Below the pieces are notes generated by a model that had not been told where the DNA came from, ran no database searches, and saw only the letters and a program-made list of their open reading frames with translations. A program made the translations under genes and the position numbers. This document shows, one piece after another, positions 50,433 to 57,906 of a DNA stretch of 64,000 bases (within the stretch, counting starts at the first letter, position 1; each line of letters starts with the position of its first letter). The DNA comes from Bryobacterales bacterium. GTDB lineage: Bacteria > Acidobacteriota > Terriglobia > Bryobacterales > Bryobacteraceae. The DNA is taken from NCBI GenBank assembly GCA_003167255.1, contig PMTR01000140.1, positions 16,965 through 80,964 of the forward strand. Direction: 5' to 3'.

Positions 50433-50438
50433 TAAAAT
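50433..50438 (+). promoter_or_regulatory. -10 box of the SDR gene (leaderless transcript)
   Basis: TAAAAT lies five bases before ATG 50444, so the transcript would start at or next to the start codon. There is no ribosome-binding site before the ATG, which fits a leaderless mRNA. The -35 is not clear. Confidence 0.45.
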
Positions 50439-50443
50439 GGACT

Positions 50444-51220
50444 ATGCGTGTCGCTATTATCACCGGAGCCAGCCAGGGTATTGGCCGGCGAACGGCGGAG
50501 GTGCTTGCTGGCAAGGGGTACGCACTGGCGTTGAACGACATCCAATCCACACAGGCCACGCGAGACGCGGTCGGCGCAATCGGGGCGCCGGCCATCGAAG
50601 TTCCGGGAGATGTTTCGCGTGAGGCCGACGTCCATCGCATCGCCGCCACCGTTCAACAGCACTACGGAAGAGCGGACGTGCTGGTGAATAACGCAGGGAT
50701 CAGTTTCATCCGGCCGGCCGAAGAAACCGGAGTGGAGGAGTGGTGCCGCGTATTGGAAGTGAATCTGACGGGACCTTTCCTGCTCTGCCGTGCCTTCGGC
50801 AAACTGATGCTGGCACAGGGAGAGGGCGCCATTGTGAATGTTGCCTCGGTGGCCGGCCTTGCGGGCATCGGTGACCGCGCCGCCTATAACGCGAGCAAGC
50901 ACGGGCTGATCGGTCTTACGCGGACGCTGGCTTCGGAATGGGGAGGCCGAGGCGTGCGCACGAACGCGGTTTGCCCGGGTTGGGTGAAGACCGAAATGGA
51001 TCAAGCCGACCAGGCGGGAGGCAGCTACAGCGACGCCGATATCGAAAACCGCGTACCCATGGCCCGCTTTGCCTCGCCCACGGACGTTGCGGAGGCCATT
51101 GCCTTCCTGGCCGATCCGAAGCTGAGCGGCTTCGTGAATGGCATGGAACTGCGGGTGGATGGCGGCTGGCTGGCCGACGGAAGCTGGGACAGGTTGAGGT
51201 TGGGGCATCGACCGAAATGA
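50444..51220 (+). CDS. SDR-family NAD(P)-dependent oxidoreductase
   Basis: The protein has 258 aa and is a classical short-chain dehydrogenase. The cofactor motif TGASQGIGRR (T-G-x-x-x-G-I-G) begins at residue 8, followed by NNAG (VLVNNAGISF), the catalytic Ser in VNVASVAG, and Tyr-x-x-x-Lys in AAYNASKHG. The C-terminal VNGMELRVDGGWLADGSWD matches fabG-like enzymes. The substrate is unknown; candidates are 3-oxoacyl-ACP or sugar alcohols. The start at 50444 has a -10 box five bases upstream and no ribosome-binding site. It converges with lutABC. A weak homology to fabG is not enough for a symbol. Confidence 0.9.
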   Translation: MRVAIITGASQGIGRRTAEVLAGKGYALALNDIQSTQATRDAVGAIGAPAIEVPGDVSREADVHRIAATVQQHYGRADVLVNNAGISFIRPAEETGVEEWCRVLEVNLTGPFLLCRAFGKLMLAQGEGAIVNVASVAGLAGIGDRAAYNASKHGLIGLTRTLASEWGGRGVRTNAVCPGWVKTEMDQADQAGGSYSDADIENRVPMARFASPTDVAEAIAFLADPKLSGFVNGMELRVDGGWLADGSWDRLRLGHRPK

Positions 51221-51224
51221 AAAG

Positions 51225-51252
51225 CTCACCGCCGAGACGCTGAGACGCCGAG
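51225..51252. repeat. CCGCAGAG-type element, single arm
   Basis: CTCACCGCCGAGACGCTGAG and the following ACGCCGAG match one arm of the elements at 14310 and 47697. The return arm is missing, so this copy looks degenerate. Confidence 0.55.
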
Positions 51253-51268
51253 AAACAAGTACAAGAAC

Positions 51269-51895
51269 TTACGGCGCCACCAGCACCGTAATTTTGCCCG
51301 GCCCGTGCACGCCCCTGACAAGGATTTGCTCTATATCCGCCGTGCGGCTGGGCCCTGTGATCAGCACCATCGAACTGGATTGTTCCGCGGGGTTCGGAAG
51401 GATGGAAAAAAGCTCGTCCAGTCCGGTGAGAATCCGATCGCGCGGCACCACGGCGATATGCTCGGGCGGCAGCAGCGAGATCATCCGGGCTTCGGCCCAG
51501 CTCGAGAGCATCACCAGAGTGCCGGTGTCGGCGAGGGCGTAATCGGCGCTGGTGATTCCGATATCGGCTGTGGCGCAAGCGTTGCGAAGCTGTTCGCGAT
51601 CGGTGATGCCGGATTCGACGCCGGGCAAGCTCGAGATCCCGCACGCCGCCAGATAGGGCGAGTTGGAGGCGATGACGGTCTTGCCGGCAATCGCGGAGGC
51701 GATGTAAGCGCGGGGATCGGATGTTTCGAGGGCAACGCCGGCGAGCGCTTCCACACGTGCGATGAGGGAGGCGACGCGGGCATCCAGAGTGACCTCCGGA
51801 ATCAGAATGCGCGCGGGCGGAGGATCGGGTATGGGCTCCGAAGGACTGCGGCCCAGCGACGTGCGGACCCGGTGGAGGATGTAGTCGCGCGACAT
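51269..51895 (-). CDS. lutC: LutC-type LUD-domain protein
   Basis: From ATG 51895 the protein has 208 aa; the longer open frame upstream is the shadow of lutB. LutC belongs to the LUD family (YkgG/LutC): DIGITSADYALADTGTLVMLSS and ISLLPPEHIAVV are diagnostic. LutABC converts L-lactate to pyruvate, and the LutC subunit supports the Fe-S protein LutB. Its ATG overlaps the lutB stop by 1 bp, so the genes are translationally coupled. The order lutA-lutB-lutC on the minus strand is standard. No lactate permease gene is beside it. Confidence 0.9.
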   Translation of the reverse strand: MSRDYILHRVRTSLGRSPSEPIPDPPPARILIPEVTLDARVASLIARVEALAGVALETSDPRAYIASAIAGKTVIASNSPYLAACGISSLPGVESGITDREQLRNACATADIGITSADYALADTGTLVMLSSWAEARMISLLPPEHIAVVPRDRILTGLDELFSILPNPAEQSSSMVLITGPSRTADIEQILVRGVHGPGKITVLVAP

Positions 51896-53280
51896 CAGCG
51901 CCGCCTCCACATTTCGCGGAAGCTGCGGCCGGGCAGCGGCGGGAGATCGCGCTGGCTGGTCCAGGCGCGGAGCGGCCCCGCCTGGATGGAAGGCACGCCC
52001 ACCGAGCGGAGCATCTTGCCGGCCATTTCGTAAAGCCGCGGGTGCGTCATGAGCCAGGCGAAGACGCGGAAGCTGAGCTTCTCCAGGCGGTTTTGCTTGT
52101 CGCGGGTTTCGGCTTTCTTGACGTCGGAGCGGAGCTCCAGCAGGATCTTGGGGATATCGATCTTGACCGGGCAAACTTCGCCGCAGGCGCCGCACAGGCT
52201 GGACGCGAAGGGAAGATCGGGCTCCTGCTGCACGCCCATGAATTGCGGGGTCAGGATGGCGCCGATGGGGCCGGAGTAGACCCAGGGAAACGTATGGCCG
52301 CCGATTCTGCGGTAGACCGGGCAGGTGTTGAGGCAGGCGCCGCAACGAATGCAGAAGAGCGACTGGCGCTTGTTCTTGTCGGGCAGCAGACGGGTGCGGC
52401 CGTTATCGAGGAGGAGGACGTAAAACTCGTCGGGGCCGTCGATTTCGCCGGGGCGGCGCGGGCCGCTGAGAAAAGAAGTGTAGACCGAGAGCAGTTGGCC
52501 GGTGGCGCTGCGGGCGAGCAGTTTGAGAAACGTGGCCAGGTCCTGGGCGCGCGGGATGACCTTTTCGATGCCGGCAATGGTGATGTGAATCTTGGGCGCC
52601 GAGGTGGTGAGGCGGGCGTTGCCTTCGTTCTCAACAATCACCACGGCGCCGGAATCGGCCACCAGAAAGTTGGCGCCGCTGATGCCGATTTCGGCGGCCA
52701 GGAATTTCTGGCGCAGAATGGAACGGGCCAGCGCGGTCTGTTTCTCGATGACGATTTCGTTGGGGACGTTGAGGCGGCGGGTGAAGACTTCGGCGACGTC
52801 GTAGCGGGTCATATGGAGCGCCGGCGCGACGATGTGGTAGGGCCTCTGGTGGGCGAGCTGGAGGATGTACTCGCCGAGGTCGGTTTCCACGGATTCGAGG
52901 CCGTGGTGTTCCAGGCGCTCGTTGAGATCGACCTCCTCGGTGGTCATGGATTTGGATTTGACGATGAGGTGGGCGCCGCGCTCGCGTGCCAGCGCCAGAA
53001 TGAAGTCGGAGACCTCGGTGCCGTCCTTGCAATAGACCACGTGACCGCCGCGGGCTGCGACGTTGCGCTCGAAGAGTTCGAGGTAATGATCCAGATTGTC
53101 GATAGCGTGCTGCTTGATGGCGTTGGCCTGTGTGCGGAGTTCCTGATAATCGGGGAGCTCGCCAGGGCCGACGGCTTCGACGCGTTTGTCCTTGAGGCGG
53201 CCGGTGGCGGTGAAAATGGCGAGCTGGAGGTTGGCGTTGGCCAGCGTCTCGTGGGCTTTTTGATGGAACTCGGAGGGCAT
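51895..53280 (-). CDS. lutB: LutB-type Fe-S lactate-utilisation protein
   Basis: The protein has 461 aa. It has an N-terminal LUD domain (FLVADSGAVVIVENEGNARLTT) followed by a ferredoxin-type region with two 4Fe-4S motifs: CIRCGACLNTCPVYRR and CGACGEVCPVKIDIPK. The domain order matches LutB/YkgF of lactate-oxidising clusters, which passes electrons from L-lactate oxidation. The stop overlaps the lutC start, and the lutA stop is 4 bp upstream. All Cys ligands are present, so the protein should be active. Confidence 0.93.
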   Translation of the reverse strand: MPSEFHQKAHETLANANLQLAIFTATGRLKDKRVEAVGPGELPDYQELRTQANAIKQHAIDNLDHYLELFERNVAARGGHVVYCKDGTEVSDFILALARERGAHLIVKSKSMTTEEVDLNERLEHHGLESVETDLGEYILQLAHQRPYHIVAPALHMTRYDVAEVFTRRLNVPNEIVIEKQTALARSILRQKFLAAEIGISGANFLVADSGAVVIVENEGNARLTTSAPKIHITIAGIEKVIPRAQDLATFLKLLARSATGQLLSVYTSFLSGPRRPGEIDGPDEFYVLLLDNGRTRLLPDKNKRQSLFCIRCGACLNTCPVYRRIGGHTFPWVYSGPIGAILTPQFMGVQQEPDLPFASSLCGACGEVCPVKIDIPKILLELRSDVKKAETRDKQNRLEKLSFRVFAWLMTHPRLYEMAGKMLRSVGVPSIQAGPLRAWTSQRDLPPLPGRSFREMWRRR

Positions 53281-53284
53281 GGGG

Positions 53285-54010
53285 TCAGCGCGAAGCGAGG
53301 ACCTCCGCGAGGTGCATGGTGCGGACGTTGGAACCGGCCCGGGAGAGCGCGCCTTGGATCTGCATCAGGCAACTGGGGTCGAGCGAAACCACGGTGCGTG
53401 CCCCGGTGCGGAGGATGGCTTCCACCTTCGTGCGCACCATGGCGCCGGAGAGTTCGGAGAACTTGACGGCGAAGGTGCCGCCGAATCCGCAGCATTCCTC
53501 GGCGGGAGAGAGCTCGCGCAGTTCGAGGCCGCGCACGCGGGCGAGCAGGCGGCGGGGGGCGTCCTTCACGCCCAATTCACGGAGGGCGTGGCAGCCGTCG
53601 TGGAAGGTGACAATGTCATCGAAGCGGGCGCCCACATCTTCGACTCCGGCCACCTGGGTGAGGAACGTGGAGAACTCGAAGACGCGCTTTTCGAGAGAGT
53701 GGACACGCGCCAGAGTTTCGGGATCCTTGTGGAAGAGGTCGGCGAAGTGATGCGCGATCATAGCGGTGCAGGAGCCGGAAGGGATGACGATGAATGGCGA
53801 CGATTCGAACGTATCGAGGAAGTGGCGCGCCACCATGCGCGCTTCGGCCCGATAGCCCGAGTTGAAGGCAGGCTGGCCACAGCAGGTCTGGCTCTCGGGG
53901 AAATCGACCTCGAAGCCCAGGCGTTCGAGGACGTCGGCCATGGCGAGGCCGACCGTGGGGAAAAGCTGATCGACGATACAGGTAACGAATAGCGAGACCC
54001 GCTGACCCAT
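53285..54010 (-). CDS. lutA: LutA-type CCG-domain protein
   Basis: From ATG 54010 the protein has 241 aa; the open frame upstream contains repeat-element sequence and is not coding. Two cysteine-rich CCG domains are visible: TCCGQPAFNSG and the later ECCGFGGTFAVK, each preceded by the further Cys/His of the motif (LFVTCIVDQ, FHDGCHALRE). These hold non-cubane Fe-S clusters in heterodisulfide-reductase-like proteins and in LutA/GlpC. It is first in a lutABC operon that oxidises L-lactate to pyruvate. No dedicated regulator gene adjoins the operon. Confidence 0.92.
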   Translation of the reverse strand: MGQRVSLFVTCIVDQLFPTVGLAMADVLERLGFEVDFPESQTCCGQPAFNSGYRAEARMVARHFLDTFESSPFIVIPSGSCTAMIAHHFADLFHKDPETLARVHSLEKRVFEFSTFLTQVAGVEDVGARFDDIVTFHDGCHALRELGVKDAPRRLLARVRGLELRELSPAEECCGFGGTFAVKFSELSGAMVRTKVEAILRTGARTVVSLDPSCLMQIQGALSRAGSNVRTMHLAEVLASR

Positions 54011-54093
54011 GCAGTGAGAGATTGTAGCAGTTTGCGGGAGGCCGGCGGGCCGCACGGGCGCACGGGGGCATGAATCCGATTTGAGTTCTCGGT

Positions 54094-54180
54094 GGGACAG
54101 GCCATCGCCTTTTTGTGGCCTGTCATGCCTCGGCCAAGCACGGCAGCCGGACAGACGACAAAAACCGATCGTCTGTCCCA
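54094..54180. repeat. Two-hairpin intergenic element, copy 2
   Basis: GACAGGCCA (54096-54104) pairs with TGGCCTGTC (54116-54124), and GGACAGACGA (54149-54158) pairs with TCGTCTGTCC (54169-54178). The layout and the second hairpin's loop match the copy at 38460-38543. It lies between lutA and the phosphoesterase gene. Confidence 0.7.
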
Positions 54181-54921
54181 CTAACGGCCGACGGCCAGGC
54201 GGTCGGCGAGAATCGCGGGCAAACCGGCGTCGCGAATTTTGCGCTGCGCGGATTCGATGTCGTAGGGAGTTCGGTGGTAGGCCACCGCATGGGCGTCGGA
54301 ATCGTAGAGCACCCAGGCGGCGCGGGGATCGCCGTCGCGGGGCTGGCCCACCGAACCGGGGTTGATCATGTAGGCGCACTCGGGATCGATTTCGAGGGTT
54401 TCGCTGGTACTTTGGGCGGAAACGCGGCCGATGGTTTCGATGCGTCCCCGGTTCCAGATGAAACCGCCCTGCACGTGGGTGTGGCCGAAGAAGGCGAGCC
54501 GGCATTCCAGGTATTCGAAGGCGTGGCCGGCTTCGGTGGCGGCGAGCAGGTATTCGTCCTCGTCGAAGGGGGATCCGTGGGCGATCTCGAAACCGTCGAG
54601 GAGCACGGGGCCCTTGGCCAGGCTGAGAGCGTAGCCGGTGAGATCGGGGGTGAGGGCCTTTTGCGTCCAGAGGGCGGCAGCGCGCGCCACCGGGTTGAAC
54701 CATTCGAGGTCATCGAGGCCGGTGCAGGCGCGGTCGTGGTTGCCGCGGACGACAATGGCGCAATGGTCGCGGACCCACTGGACGACGGCGTTAGGGTCGG
54801 CGGCATATCCGATGAGGTCGCCACAGCAGATGGCCTTGTCGTAATCACCCAAGGATTCGCGCGCGACGGCGTCGAGGGCTTCCCAGTTGGCATGCAGGTC
54901 GCTGAGGATGAGGTAACGCAC
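54181..54921 (-). CDS. Metallophosphoesterase (YfcE/MPE family)
   Basis: The protein has 246 aa. The metal-binding motifs of calcineurin-like phosphoesterases are in order: D8-L-H10-x-N in ILSDLHANWEAL, GD in AICCGDLIGYAADP, GNHD in VVRGNHDRA, and GHTH in LAFFGHTHVQGG, plus a later His (EIAHGSPFDE). Two metal ions are bound by these residues. Substrates of this subgroup are small phosphodiesters or phosphoproteins and cannot be predicted. There is no signal peptide, so it acts in the cytosol. It is separated from lutA by the two-hairpin element. Confidence 0.9.
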   Translation of the reverse strand: MRYLILSDLHANWEALDAVARESLGDYDKAICCGDLIGYAADPNAVVQWVRDHCAIVVRGNHDRACTGLDDLEWFNPVARAAALWTQKALTPDLTGYALSLAKGPVLLDGFEIAHGSPFDEDEYLLAATEAGHAFEYLECRLAFFGHTHVQGGFIWNRGRIETIGRVSAQSTSETLEIDPECAYMINPGSVGQPRDGDPRAAWVLYDSDAHAVAYHRTPYDIESAQRKIRDAGLPAILADRLAVGR

Positions 54922-54957
54922 GGGGACGGGGGTTATGCCTTTCTTTCCGAAGCCACC

Positions 54958-54979
54958 GAGCCGCGACCGTGAGGGAGCG
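54958..54979. repeat. Short interspersed repeat, copy 2
   Basis: GAG followed by CCGCGACCGTGAGGGAGCG repeats the sequence at 933-954 exactly. The palindromic part seen at 921-938 is missing, so this is a partial copy between the phosphoesterase start and rsmE. Confidence 0.65.
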
Positions 54980-55027
54980 GAGGGCTGATGTCACACCAAT
55001 ACGTCGCCGTAGTTGACAATATTTGCA

Positions 55028-55810
55028 CTAAGTAACATTGTAGGCTGTGAGCCACGCGGCGGTGAGGACGGCGAGCGCGGCCACGCCGGCGGTTTCCGCG
55101 CGGAGGATTTGGGGACCGAGAGAAGCGGCCCGCCAGGCGGCGTCGAGCGCAAGGCGGCGCTCGTCATCGGTCCAGCCGCCTTCAGGCCCGAGGAGCACGG
55201 CGACGCGGTCGGAACTGGCAAGCGTGGTGGGCAGCGCGCTCAGAAGCGGCGGCGCGGCGGCCTCGTCCAGGAAGTAGCGGTAATCGGCGTCTTGAGAGAG
55301 TGCCTGGCCGAAGCGGACGGCCGGAAGGATTTCGGGAATGGTCGAGCGGCGGGACTGCTGGGCCGATTCGCGAGCGATGCGCCGCCAGCGTTCGGCGCGC
55401 TTGCCGGAAGCTTCGAAGAGGCCTTTTTCGGTGCGGGCGGCTTCCACCGGCAGAATGCGTCCGACGCCGAGTTCGGTGGCCTTTTCGATCATCCACTCAA
55501 AGCGGTCGAACTTAATCAGCGCGGCGCAGAGGGTGATGCGGACGGGCGGCGGCGGCGTGTCGATGGGTTCGAGGATGCGGAAGAGGACACGGTCGCCGCG
55601 GGCTTCGACGATTTCGGCCAGCCAGGCGGAACGATTGTCGGAGATCTCGTACTGTTGGCCGGGCTGCACGCGGAGAACGCGCGTGAGATGGCGGGCTTCG
55701 TCGCCGCCGAGCGAGGCGGAATCGTGTTGCACGGAATCGACGAAGAATCTGCGGCGCGCCAAGATACTATTGTATTGGGCTGAGTTGTATTGGGCTAAGC
55801 CGCCCTTCAT
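55028..55810 (-). CDS. rsmE: 16S rRNA m3U1498 methyltransferase RsmE
   Basis: RsmE methylates N3 of U1498 in 16S rRNA. The protein has 260 aa from ATG 55810. Typical blocks are HLTRVLRVQPGQQYEI, the family hinge LIKFDRFEWMIEKATELGVGRILPV, the SAM-binding knot region VLLGPEGGWTDDERRLA and LGPQILRAETAGVAALAV. The N-terminus has a five-residue tandem duplication (AQYNSAQYNS), made by a 15-bp direct duplication at 55767-55796; a TTG at 55762 gives the more usual start (ARRRFFVDSV). The start is therefore uncertain. It diverges from ruvA with only 3 bp between the outermost starts. Confidence 0.93.
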   Translation of the reverse strand: MKGGLAQYNSAQYNSILARRRFFVDSVQHDSASLGGDEARHLTRVLRVQPGQQYEISDNRSAWLAEIVEARGDRVLFRILEPIDTPPPPVRITLCAALIKFDRFEWMIEKATELGVGRILPVEAARTEKGLFEASGKRAERWRRIARESAQQSRRSTIPEILPAVRFGQALSQDADYRYFLDEAAAPPLLSALPTTLASSDRVAVLLGPEGGWTDDERRLALDAAWRAASLGPQILRAETAGVAALAVLTAAWLTAYNVT

Positions 55811-55813
55811 CCT

Positions 55814-56407
55814 ATGATTGCTCTACTGCGCGGCACGCTTTTGGAAAAACATCCGAACCAGGCCATCGTGGAGGCCGGGGGAGTGGGTTACGACGTCAAC
55901 ATCCCGGTCTCGACATTCACCAGACTGCCCGATAAAGGGGTGGAAGTGCGGCTGTACATCCATACCCACGTGCGGGAAGACGCGCTGGCGCTTTACGGAT
56001 TTCTGACGGCGGATGAGAAGGCGATGTTCGAGAAACTGATCGGCGTGAGCGGCATCGGTCCGACGCTGGCGGTGAAGATCCTCTCGGGCCTGGCAGCGGC
56101 AGACCTGGTGACTTTCATCCGGCGCGGCGAAGTGGACCGCCTGGTGCGCATTCCGGGCGTGGGCAAGAAAACGGCCGAGCGCATGATTCTGGAACTCCGC
56201 GACAAACTGCCGGCGGTGACCGGCGGCGAAGCGGAGTCACCCACAACGGCGGCGCTTTCGCCGGTGGATCAGGACGTGCTTTCGGCGCTGCTCAACCTGG
56301 GTTGCGCGCGGGCCCAGGCGGAAGCCGCGGTACGCAAAGCCAAGGCGGTGGGCGGTTTGACGGAGTTCGAACCGCTGTTCCGAAGGGCGCTGGAGCTGGT
56401 GCGGTAA
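55814..56407 (+). CDS. ruvA: Holliday junction DNA helicase subunit RuvA
   Basis: RuvA binds four-way junctions and loads the RuvB motor in branch migration. The 197-aa length is normal. The N-terminal OB fold (MIALLRGTLLEKHPNQAIVEAGGVGYDV in blocks), the tandem helix-hairpin-helix (IGVSGIGPTLAVKILSGL and RIPGVGKKTAERMILELRDKL) and the mobile C-terminal domain that contacts RuvB (VLSALLNLGCARAQAEAAVRKA) are all seen. ruvB is not next to it but 2.3 kb downstream, beyond toxin-antitoxin genes. ruvC is not in the window. Confidence 0.96.
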   Translation: MIALLRGTLLEKHPNQAIVEAGGVGYDVNIPVSTFTRLPDKGVEVRLYIHTHVREDALALYGFLTADEKAMFEKLIGVSGIGPTLAVKILSGLAAADLVTFIRRGEVDRLVRIPGVGKKTAERMILELRDKLPAVTGGEAESPTTAALSPVDQDVLSALLNLGCARAQAEAAVRKAKAVGGLTEFEPLFRRALELVR

Positions 56408-56438
56408 CCCGCCACAAATGAACCGACGCAAAACGGCG

Positions 56439-56502
56439 CCGCAAAACGGGGACTGCTACCAATTCCCGCCTTTGGAATTGGATAGCTGTCCCCGCTTTGC
56501 CC
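56439..56502. repeat. 60-bp palindromic element around CCAATTCCCG, copy 2
   Basis: Second copy of the element at 45601-45664 with the same arms (GCAAAACGGGGACTGCTACC and the return TAGCTGTCCCCGCTTTGCC). It lies directly after ruvA, at the left edge of the toxin-antitoxin insert. Confidence 0.7.
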
Positions 56503-56581
56503 CTGGCGAGCCTCGCCGGCTTCGTACAAGCGGGTGGTTTGACTTCGAAACGAGGGCGGCGGTAGGGTAGGTTCTGGAAGG

Positions 56582-56836
56582 GTGCCCGTGACGATCACCG
56601 TGAACATCAAACCCGAGGTTCAGGCCGAGCTCGCCCGCCGGGCCGCCTCTCACGGAAGCCCGATCGAGGCCTATGCCGCGAACTTGCTCGAAGAGGCTGT
56701 CCAGCTTCCCGGCGGCGCGACGAGTTCCCCGCGGGGCAAGAGCCTGCGGGAAGTGTTCGAATCCGTAAGGGGCCTGGCGGACGATGTTGATTTCAGCCGC
56801 AATCCTTCCCCCGGACGCCCAATAGACCTGTCATGA
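56582..56836 (+). CDS. Antitoxin-like protein (FitA/VapB type)
   Basis: The protein has 84 aa. The first 40 residues resemble a ribbon-helix-helix DNA-binding domain (TITVNIKPEVQAELARRAASHG, IEAYAANLLEEAV). The C-terminal half is disordered and rich in Ser/Arg, the region that usually wraps and blocks a PIN toxin. The start is GTG 56582 or GTG 56588. Its stop overlaps the next ATG (ATGA at 56833), the usual antitoxin-toxin arrangement. It probably represses its own operon. The partner toxin has an unusual active site. Confidence 0.75.
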   Translation: MPVTITVNIKPEVQAELARRAASHGSPIEAYAANLLEEAVQLPGGATSSPRGKSLREVFESVRGLADDVDFSRNPSPGRPIDLS

Positions 56837-57261
56837 GCGGTTTCCTGCTCGAAACCAACATCCCTTCCGAACTGATCCGCGCTCGTCCCGATCCACGCGT
56901 AGGAAGTTGGGTCTACGCCCAAGACGAACAATCGCTTTATTTGAGCGCCGTGTCGATCGGCGAACTGCGGCGAGGATTTGTCATTCTCCCGTCAAGCAAG
57001 CGGCGCGCCGAGTTGGAGCAGTGGTTTGAAAACGACTTGGTGCCGCGGTTTCGCGGACGCATTCTGCCGGTCACTCATTCCATAGCCGACCGCTGGGGTG
57101 TCCTGGACGGTGAATGTCAATTAAGAGGAACTCCTCTCAACACGGCGGATGGCATGATCGCCGTGACGGCCCTGGAACACGATCTCACCATCGTGACGTG
57201 GAACGTGAAGGACTTTGCTGGTCTTGGCCTCATGGTCTTCAACCCCTGGGACGCAGTGTGA
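56833..57261 (+). CDS. PIN-domain toxin (VapC/FitB type), with a substituted acidic residue
   Basis: The protein has 142 aa. The PIN-domain order is clear: FLLETNIPSELI at the N-terminus, Glu44 in SIGELRRGF, Asp106 in NTADGMIAVTAL and Asp127 in VTWNVKDFAG. PIN toxins are metal-dependent RNases and almost always begin with Asp in the first acidic position; here it is Glu7. Activity may be reduced or altered. It is coupled to the upstream antitoxin gene by a 4-bp overlap. The pair lies between ruvA and ruvB. Confidence 0.8.
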   Translation: MSGFLLETNIPSELIRARPDPRVGSWVYAQDEQSLYLSAVSIGELRRGFVILPSSKRRAELEQWFENDLVPRFRGRILPVTHSIADRWGVLDGECQLRGTPLNTADGMIAVTALEHDLTIVTWNVKDFAGLGLMVFNPWDAV

Positions 57262-57357
57262 ATCTTCCCCCGACAGGGCCTGAGCCGGAGGCCTGACGAT
57301 CGGAGAACTGATCGATGCAGGCCGTCGGTGACAGCTTGGATACATTCCAGAACGCGC

Positions 57358-57363
57358 TACAAT
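57358..57363 (+). promoter_or_regulatory. -10 box before the orphan antitoxin-like gene (leaderless)
   Basis: TACAAT lies five bases before ATG 57369, with a TTGGAT hexamer 16 bases upstream of it. Transcription would begin at the start codon, so the mRNA is probably leaderless. Confidence 0.5.
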
Positions 57364-57368
57364 GAACC

Positions 57369-57623
57369 ATGTCCCTCACCTTGAACCTCGACCCTCACGG
57401 TGAGCAACTCGTCGCGGCGCACCTCCGCACCGGTCGCTACCACTCGCCCGAAGAGGTAGTAACCCGCGCCCTGGAAACCCTCGCCGAGAAGGACCCACCC
57501 ACCGTGCCCACCCGGACAATGACGCCCGCCGAAGCCGTGGCCGATATCCGCGAATTGCGAAAAGGGGTCACGCTCGGCGGTATCCGTATCAAGGATCTCG
57601 TTAACGAGGGGCGCAAGTACTGA
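57369..57623 (+). CDS. ParD/CopG-type antitoxin-like protein
   Basis: The protein has 84 aa and begins with a ribbon-helix-helix region (LTLNLDPHGEQLVAAHLRTGRYHSPEEVVTRALETLAEK), a ParD-like signature. The C-terminus (MTPAEAVADIRELRKG) is helical and would bind a toxin. No ParE-like toxin follows; the next small protein is not a recognised toxin. It may be an orphan antitoxin or an autoregulator. A good -10 box just upstream supports the start at 57369. Confidence 0.65.
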   Translation: MSLTLNLDPHGEQLVAAHLRTGRYHSPEEVVTRALETLAEKDPPTVPTRTMTPAEAVADIRELRKGVTLGGIRIKDLVNEGRKY

Positions 57624-57654
57624 TGCTTCGACACCACCCACGGAGACACGGCAC

Positions 57655-57846
57655 ATGACCGGAATCCAGTTCGTAACCGACGAGAAGGGCCGCAAGGTGG
57701 CCGTTCAAATCGATCTGAAAAAGCACGGCGCGAGACTAGAGGATTTTGGGGACGGGCTGATTTCGGAATCGCGCCGCAAGGAAAAGGGGATACCGCTTGA
57801 AAAGATCAAAGCGGACCTCGAAAAACGCGGTCGGATGAGTGGGTAA
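57655..57846 (+). CDS. Small antitoxin-like or unknown protein
   Basis: The protein has 63 aa and is highly charged: FVTDEKGRKVAVQIDLKKHG, then LEDFGDGLISESRRKEKGIPLEK and KADLEKRGR. The opening resembles short Phd/RelB-like antitoxins that begin with a beta-strand binding DNA or toxin. It lies 31 bp after the ParD-like gene on the same strand. It may be a second antitoxin or a remnant of a toxin-antitoxin pair. No certain family. Confidence 0.5.
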   Translation: MTGIQFVTDEKGRKVAVQIDLKKHGARLEDFGDGLISESRRKEKGIPLEKIKADLEKRGRMSG

Positions 57847-57906
57847 TTATTCCATTGAGGTAAAGCCTCCCACACGGAAGGAACTCGCACACTCTATGGA
57901 GCAAGC

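Noticed and set aside
52042..53466. Plus-strand frame opposite lutB
   Set aside because: It has a low-complexity composition and lies over a gene with intact Fe-S motifs.
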